Source of the DNA: Deltaproteobacteria bacterium
GTDB lineage: Bacteria > Myxococcota_A > UBA9160 > SZUA-336
Direction of reading: 5' to 3'
Length of the DNA stretch: 8,624 bases
Assembly (NCBI GenBank): GCA_030665705.1
Contig: DAOUZG010000061.1
Coordinates: 1 to 8,624 of the forward strand
The notes beneath the pieces are model-generated. The model did no database searches and was not told the origin of the DNA. It worked only from the letters and a program-made list of their open reading frames with translations. Position numbers and translations under genes: made by a program. Of this stretch, positions 4,774 through 8,624 are shown piece after piece; position 1 is the first letter of the stretch, and each line of letters begins with the position of its first letter.

Positions 4774-7037
4774 GCAGCATCAACCGCGAGCTTCAGCTGA
4801 CTCTCCAGGCCGCGCTGCGCGAGGCAATCGCGCGGCGGCATACGTACCTCACCGTCGAGCACCTGCTCTACGCGCTCCTTCACGACGAGCAGGGACTCGA
4901 CGTGCTCCGCCATTCCGGGGCGCGCATCGGCCGTCTCCGGCAAGAGCTCGAGCGGTTCTTTGACGAGGATCTCGAGCGGCACGACGGATCGGAACCGGTG
5001 CAGACGCAGCAGACGCTTGCGGTTCACCGGGTTCTCCAGGCAGCGCTCCACCACGCTGACGGCGCCGAGAAGGACGAGGTGCACGCAGGTGACCTGGTTG
5101 CCGCGATTATGCAGGAGCCCGACTCCCATGCCGTCGCATTGCTTCGCGCACAGGACGTCTCTCGGCTGGATGTGCTGCAGTACATCTCGCATGGCGTCTC
5201 GAAGCTCGAGGCGGGCGGAGAGTCGGAACCCGCGGGCGTCAGCGGCCAGCCGAGCGAGTTGGACGAGGAGGAAGAGGCCGTCGCCGTCGACCCGCTCACC
5301 GCCTTTGCGGTGAATCTCGCCGAGCGGGCCGCGCGTGGCGAGCTCGATCCCCTGATCGGACGCCGGGACGAGGTGGATCGCACGATTCACATCCTCGCCC
5401 GCCGGCGAAAGAACAACCCGATCTTCGTCGGGGAGTCCGGAGTCGGGAAGACGGCCATTGCCGAAGGGCTCGCGCTTCGCGTCCACGAAGAGAGCGTGCC
5501 GGAACTCTTACGGGGGGCCGAGATCTTCGCGCTCGACCTGGGCGCGCTGCTCGCGGGAACGCGGTACCGGGGAGACTTCGAGGCGCGATTCAAGGCGCTG
5601 ATTGCAGCCATCCGGAATCGGTCGCGTCCGATCCTCTTCATCGACGAGATTCACACGATCCTGGGTGCGGGTTCCGCACAGGGATCGACGGTCGATGCGT
5701 CGAGCATGCTCAAGCCGCTGTTGCAGTCGGGCGAGCTGCGCTGCATGGGCTCGACGACCTACCAGGAGTACCGGCACTTCGAGAAGGATCGGGCACTCGC
5801 GCGACGCTTCCAGCGGGTGGATATCCACGAGCCGTCCGTCGATGAGACCGTGAAGATTCTCGAAGGGCTCGCCGCGCGCTACGAAGAGCACCACGGGGTG
5901 CGCTACACGAAGGGTTCACTGCGCGCCGCGGCGGAGCTCTCCGCCAAGCATCTGCACGACCGCTTTCTTCCCGACAAGGCAATCGACGTGATCGACGAGG
6001 CTGCGGCTGCCGTCCGCCTGCGCCCCGCCCAGGAGGGTCGCCGGAAAGTCGGGGTTCGCGACATCGAAGCCGTGATCAGTCGCTCCGCCGGCATTCCGCT
6101 GGCCCACGCCTCGACCTCGGACCGGCAACGCCTCGCGAACCTCGAGGAGGATCTCCGTCGCGTCGTCTTCGGACAGGACGCGGCCGTCGCCACCGTCGCG
6201 CTGGCGGTCAAGCGCGCGCGGGCCGGACTTTCGGGGACGGAGCGCCCCGTCGGCTCGTTCCTCTTCATGGGGCCGACCGGCGTCGGTAAGACCGAGCTCG
6301 CGAAACAGCTCGCGGCCTGCCTAGGCGTCATGTTTCACCGCTTCGACATGAGCGAGTACATGGAGAAACACGCCGTGGCCCGCCTGATCGGCGCGCCTCC
6401 CGGGTACGTGGGATACGACCAGGGCGGCATCCTCGTCGATCGGGTGCGGAAGCATCCGTACGCCGTGCTTCTGCTCGACGAGATCGAGAAGGCCCATCCC
6501 GACCTTTTCGGCATCCTCCTGCAGGTGATGGACCACGCTACGCTCACCGATAACCAGGGGAGGGAGGCCGACTTTCGCCACATCACCCTGATCATGACCT
6601 CTAACGTAGGTTCTCGGGAGATGGCGACGCGCGCCATCGGATTCGAGCGGGGTGTATCGGGTGGCGGAAGACGGGAGGTCGAGAAGCTGTTCAGCCCCGA
6701 GTTTCGCAACCGACTGGACGAGATCGTAACGTTTGAATCGCTGACCCCCGAGGTAATGGAGCGGGTCGTGGACAAATTCATCCGCGAGGTGGAGGGCCAG
6801 CTCAAGGAGAAGCGGGTCTCATTCGACCTCAGCCCCGAGGCACGGGCCTGGCTGGCCGAGAGGGGGTACGATCCCCTCTACGGAGCCCGTCCTCTGGCCC
6901 GGGTCATCCAGACCCAGCTGAACGACCGGATCGCGAACGAGCTCCTATTCGGGAAGCTCATGAAGGGCGGGTGCGTCCGCGTCCGTGTCGAGGGGGACGG
7001 GCTTCAGCTCGAGTTCGAGCCACGCACGCCGGCCTGA
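4770..7037 (+). CDS. clpA: ATP-dependent Clp protease ATP-binding subunit ClpA
   Basis: A 755-residue AAA+ unfoldase, close to the 758 of E. coli ClpA; as a hexamer it unfolds substrates and feeds them to ClpP. Domains: Clp N-terminal repeat about 1-145 (binds ClpS); an acidic linker about 146-178 (rich in E/D/S/G); D1 with Walker A GESGVGKT 221-228 and Walker B ILFIDE ending at 292-293; D2 with Walker A GPTGVGKT 501-508 and Walker B VLLLDE ending at 570-571; and a C-terminal D2-small domain (YDPLYGARPLARVIQ). The tripeptide IGF at 623-625 is the ClpP-docking loop, in place of the E. coli IGL. There is no coiled-coil middle domain, so it is not ClpB or ClpC. The start is GTG overlapping the clpS stop; GGGGGGAT 9 nt upstream can serve as ribosome site. 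No clpP gene is seen in the window. Confidence 0.97.
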   Translation: MSSINRELQLTLQAALREAIARRHTYLTVEHLLYALLHDEQGLDVLRHSGARIGRLRQELERFFDEDLERHDGSEPVQTQQTLAVHRVLQAALHHADGAEKDEVHAGDLVAAIMQEPDSHAVALLRAQDVSRLDVLQYISHGVSKLEAGGESEPAGVSGQPSELDEEEEAVAVDPLTAFAVNLAERAARGELDPLIGRRDEVDRTIHILARRRKNNPIFVGESGVGKTAIAEGLALRVHEESVPELLRGAEIFALDLGALLAGTRYRGDFEARFKALIAAIRNRSRPILFIDEIHTILGAGSAQGSTVDASSMLKPLLQSGELRCMGSTTYQEYRHFEKDRALARRFQRVDIHEPSVDETVKILEGLAARYEEHHGVRYTKGSLRAAAELSAKHLHDRFLPDKAIDVIDEAAAAVRLRPAQEGRRKVGVRDIEAVISRSAGIPLAHASTSDRQRLANLEEDLRRVVFGQDAAVATVALAVKRARAGLSGTERPVGSFLFMGPTGVGKTELAKQLAACLGVMFHRFDMSEYMEKHAVARLIGAPPGYVGYDQGGILVDRVRKHPYAVLLLDEIEKAHPDLFGILLQVMDHATLTDNQGREADFRHITLIMTSNVGSREMATRAIGFERGVSGGGRREVEKLFSPEFRNRLDEIVTFESLTPEVMERVVDKFIREVEGQLKEKRVSFDLSPEARAWLAERGYDPLYGARPLARVIQTQLNDRIANELLFGKLMKGGCVRVRVEGDGLQLEFEPRTPA

Positions 7038-7043
7038 GGCCGG
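7029..7043. terminator. Perfect GC hairpin over the clpA stop codon
   Basis: CCGGCC, loop TGA, GGCCGG: a 6-bp perfect stem whose three-base loop is the clpA stop codon itself. It lies between the convergent ends of clpA (7037) and the DUF4389 gene (7050), so both transcripts carry it. The plus side is followed by ACCGCTTTA, only weakly T-rich, so a classical intrinsic terminator is uncertain. Confidence 0.4.
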
Positions 7044-7049
7044 ACCGCT

Positions 7050-7385
7050 TTAGATCCCCGCTCCCGCGGACTCCTCGAGCGGTGCCGGCGGCTCCATCTC
7101 GGGAGGGAAATCGGCGAACGGGAAGGGGCGACCGGGCTCGTTGTAGGTCACGTAGCGTCCGATGCGGTAGACGTAACTCACCGCTCGGTTCGCGAAACGG
7201 CGCACGCGTTCGGGGGGCGGCTCCCTCGTCACGGCCACGTAGAGAAGCTCGAACAGGATGACGACGAAAAGAACGTACCCGACGAGTCGGGCCACCAAGA
7301 AGAAAAGCAGCGTCAGGAGAGCGCGAATGCCCGTCTCCCCGCGTTCGATCTCGAGAACCTCGGATTCGATGTCCTGGGGTGCCAT
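7050..7385 (-). CDS. DUF4389 membrane protein
   Basis: A 111-residue inner-membrane protein of unknown function. Residues 1-20 are acidic and cytoplasmic-looking. About 22-52 form one long hydrophobic segment or a tight hairpin (ALLTLLFFLVARLVGYVLFVVILFELLYVAV). The family hallmark follows: an amphipathic stretch RVRRFANRAVSYVYRIGRYVTYNEPGRPFPFADFP at about 61-94. The tail is Pro/Glu-rich. The frame opens earlier with a GTG at 7418, but the ATG at 7385 is chosen because AAGGAGA lies 5 nt upstream and the family pattern starts there. It is the second gene of a minus-strand unit, 54 bp after the royal-jelly-type protein, and ends 12 bp from the convergent clpA. Confidence 0.85.
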   Translation of the reverse strand: MAPQDIESEVLEIERGETGIRALLTLLFFLVARLVGYVLFVVILFELLYVAVTREPPPERVRRFANRAVSYVYRIGRYVTYNEPGRPFPFADFPPEMEPPAPLEESAGAGI

Positions 7386-7390
7386 GAATC

Positions 7391-7397
7391 TCTCCTT
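7391..7397 (-). promoter_or_regulatory. Shine-Dalgarno for the DUF4389 gene
   Basis: The minus strand reads AAGGAGA, ending 5 nt before the ATG at 7385. It is the strongest ribosome site in the window and settles the start against the upstream GTG at 7418. Confidence 0.8.
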
Positions 7398-7439
7398 CTC
7401 TGCTGGAACCGTTCGCACGGCTCCCTGTGACGATCTTGC

Positions 7440-8567
7440 TCAGTGTCCGGGAATCCCCTCCGCCCCGGGCTGGAATCGAAAGATCTGATACGGACTCTGG
7501 GATCGAATGTGGTCTGCGCTCTTTCCGATCACCTCATGCAGTGCGCTGCACGTTACGTAGAGCCACCCCCCCGGCCCGAATCCCAATCCGTCCGGCCACC
7601 GGATGCGTGGGTCCTTGAGGACGGTGTGAAGCTCTCCGTCCGGAGCGAGCCGCAGGATGGCGGAGTGCTCGAGATCGCTCAGGTAGACGTTCCCCCGAAG
7701 ATCGGTCGTGATCCCGTCGCTCATCGTCTTGATCGCGAACTGCTCGACGTGGCCCGCAAGCCCCTCTGCGCTGAGGCTCTCGTCGTCGAGGTAACGCCGG
7801 TGAACCCGGTAAAGGTGATTGTTCGTGACCGGCGCGAAGTAGAGCCACTCCGCGCGTCGGTCGAGTGCGATCGAGTCGACGCCGGGGCGAACCGCGAAAA
7901 GACCGAAAATGACCATCTCTCTTCCCTGGACGACTGGAATGTAGAGCTCGGGCACCACCGAGGGGTGCCCCTCTAGGACCCGTCGGCTCGTCCCGCGCTC
8001 GAGATCGAGCACGATGATCGCCGGGTTCTTCGCGAGAATGCTGGCGTCTGCAATGTAGATCCGTCGGCCCGCGGGCTCGATCTGGAAGTCGTTGAGGTGC
8101 GAGCCCGGTCCGGCGATCTCGCGCGGAAAGTCGTGGCGAAAGACTTCCTCGTTCGTTCTCAGATCGAAGGCGATCAGACGCGGCTCTCCGGTTCCGTGGT
8201 TCGCGTTGTCGAGCACCCAGAGCCGGTTCTGTCGATCGATCCGCAACGAGAGAACCGACTGGAATTCACCCTGGTAATCCGCATCGGGATAGGGGACAGG
8301 TTTCCCGTCCACCCACTCCACCACCTTCACCGGTGGAGAGGCTTCCGGGTGGAAGGTGAAAAAGAGACGTCCATCGCGGGAGACGGCGACGTTGCCGGGT
8401 GGGAATTCCAGATTCGCGACGACCTGGAGTGCACGCACGGGCAGCTCCGGGTCCGAGGTCCGGTCTTCGAAGTTCGCATCCCCCCCGCCATACCGGAGTC
8501 GGATTCCGACCAGCAGCAGTGCCACCAGGCACAGGAGGATGAGCACCAACCTTCCGAGAAGCTTCAT
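7440..8567 (-). CDS. Membrane-anchored major royal jelly/yellow-type beta-propeller protein
   Basis: A 375-residue protein. Residues 4-22 are a hydrophobic anchor (LGRLVLILLCLVALLLVGI) with no lipobox and no clear cleavage site, so the rest is probably held on the periplasmic side. From about 43 on it shows the six-bladed propeller pattern of the MRJP/yellow family, related to SMP-30-like propellers: GNVAVSRDGRLFFTFHPE at 58-75, FQSVLSLRIDRQNRLWVLDN at 102-121, LIAFDLRTNEEVFRHDFP, HLNDFQIEPAGRRIYIADAS at 157-176, AIIVLDLERGTSRRVLEGHPSV, SDGITTDLRGNVYLSDLEHSAI at 283-304 and WPDGLGFGPGGWLYVTCS at 324-341. Bacterial members are often labelled dopachrome-tautomerase-like, but their reactions are not established. 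The ATG at 8567 is chosen by a close GGGAGGT and by the anchor; the frame stays open to the right edge. It is the first gene of a unit with DUF4389. Confidence 0.88.
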   Translation of the reverse strand: MKLLGRLVLILLCLVALLLVGIRLRYGGGDANFEDRTSDPELPVRALQVVANLEFPPGNVAVSRDGRLFFTFHPEASPPVKVVEWVDGKPVPYPDADYQGEFQSVLSLRIDRQNRLWVLDNANHGTGEPRLIAFDLRTNEEVFRHDFPREIAGPGSHLNDFQIEPAGRRIYIADASILAKNPAIIVLDLERGTSRRVLEGHPSVVPELYIPVVQGREMVIFGLFAVRPGVDSIALDRRAEWLYFAPVTNNHLYRVHRRYLDDESLSAEGLAGHVEQFAIKTMSDGITTDLRGNVYLSDLEHSAILRLAPDGELHTVLKDPRIRWPDGLGFGPGGWLYVTCSALHEVIGKSADHIRSQSPYQIFRFQPGAEGIPGH

Positions 8568-8571
8568 CGGT

Positions 8572-8578
8572 ACCTCCC
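8572..8578 (-). promoter_or_regulatory. Shine-Dalgarno for the royal-jelly-type gene
   Basis: The minus strand reads GGGAGGT, 4 nt before the ATG at 8567. It supports this start over any in-frame start further upstream. Confidence 0.7.
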
Positions 8579-8624
8579 AATGACCGACGCCCGCGCCTCT
8601 TTCCTCGACGCCGGCATCTCTCAA

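Noticed and set aside
4740..5486. Minus-strand frame of 248 codons opposite the start of clpA.
   Set aside because: Antisense to the highly conserved ClpA N-domain and D1; no domain signature or ribosome site.
7386..7418. Upstream GTG start (11 extra residues) for the DUF4389 protein.
   Set aside because: The internal ATG at 7385 has a strong Shine-Dalgarno at the right spacing, and the extra residues do not fit the family.

Overview
The window is GC-rich and densely coded, and every gene is chromosomal housekeeping or envelope type. No mobile element, CRISPR array, rRNA or tRNA was seen. The gene set is a menaquinone-type acyl-CoA ligase, a secreted double OB-fold protein of a kind I associate with Geobacter-like bacteria, a DUF4124/retropepsin protein, a COG3146/PF04339 protein, ClpS-ClpA and a DUF4389 protein. 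This points to a Gram-negative, menaquinone-using bacterium of the old 'deltaproteobacterial' breadth (Myxococcota, Desulfobacterota or a related uncultured lineage). That placement is inferred from family distribution only.

Layout, left to right. (1) The 3' part of a menE-like gene (+) runs in from the left edge and overlaps tail-to-tail by 14 bp with a secreted double OB-fold protein (-). (2) After a 187-bp gap holding a plausible promoter and ribosome binding site for the OB-fold gene comes a secreted DUF4124 plus retropepsin-like aspartic protease (-). (3) The protease is divergent, across 111 bp, from a PaaI-type hotdog thioesterase (+). (4) The thioesterase overlaps tail-to-tail by 4 bp with a FemAB-like/GNAT-fold protein of the COG3146 family (-). 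(5) That gene is divergent, across 113 bp, from the translationally coupled pair clpS-clpA (+). (6) clpA is convergent with a two-gene minus-strand unit: a membrane-anchored major-royal-jelly/yellow-type beta-propeller protein, then a small DUF4389 membrane protein. A perfect GC hairpin lies over the clpA stop codon between the two units. No gene-free stretch exceeds about 190 bp.

Functionally, the clearest unit is clpS-clpA, the N-degron adaptor and its AAA+ unfoldase. All key residues are visible: the ClpS pocket, both Walker A/B pairs of ClpA and the IGF ClpP-docking loop. The neighbouring FemAB-like gene belongs to the same fold superfamily as the Leu/Phe-tRNA-protein transferases that make N-degrons elsewhere. 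A functional link to clpSA is possible but only inferred. The other genes look like independent short transcription units, and I did not find a clearly new multi-gene system. The most interesting non-coding signal is that thioesterase, FemAB-like and clpS genes all lack a Shine-Dalgarno sequence and carry a TANNNT hexamer 6-9 nt before the start codon, as expected for leaderless transcripts.
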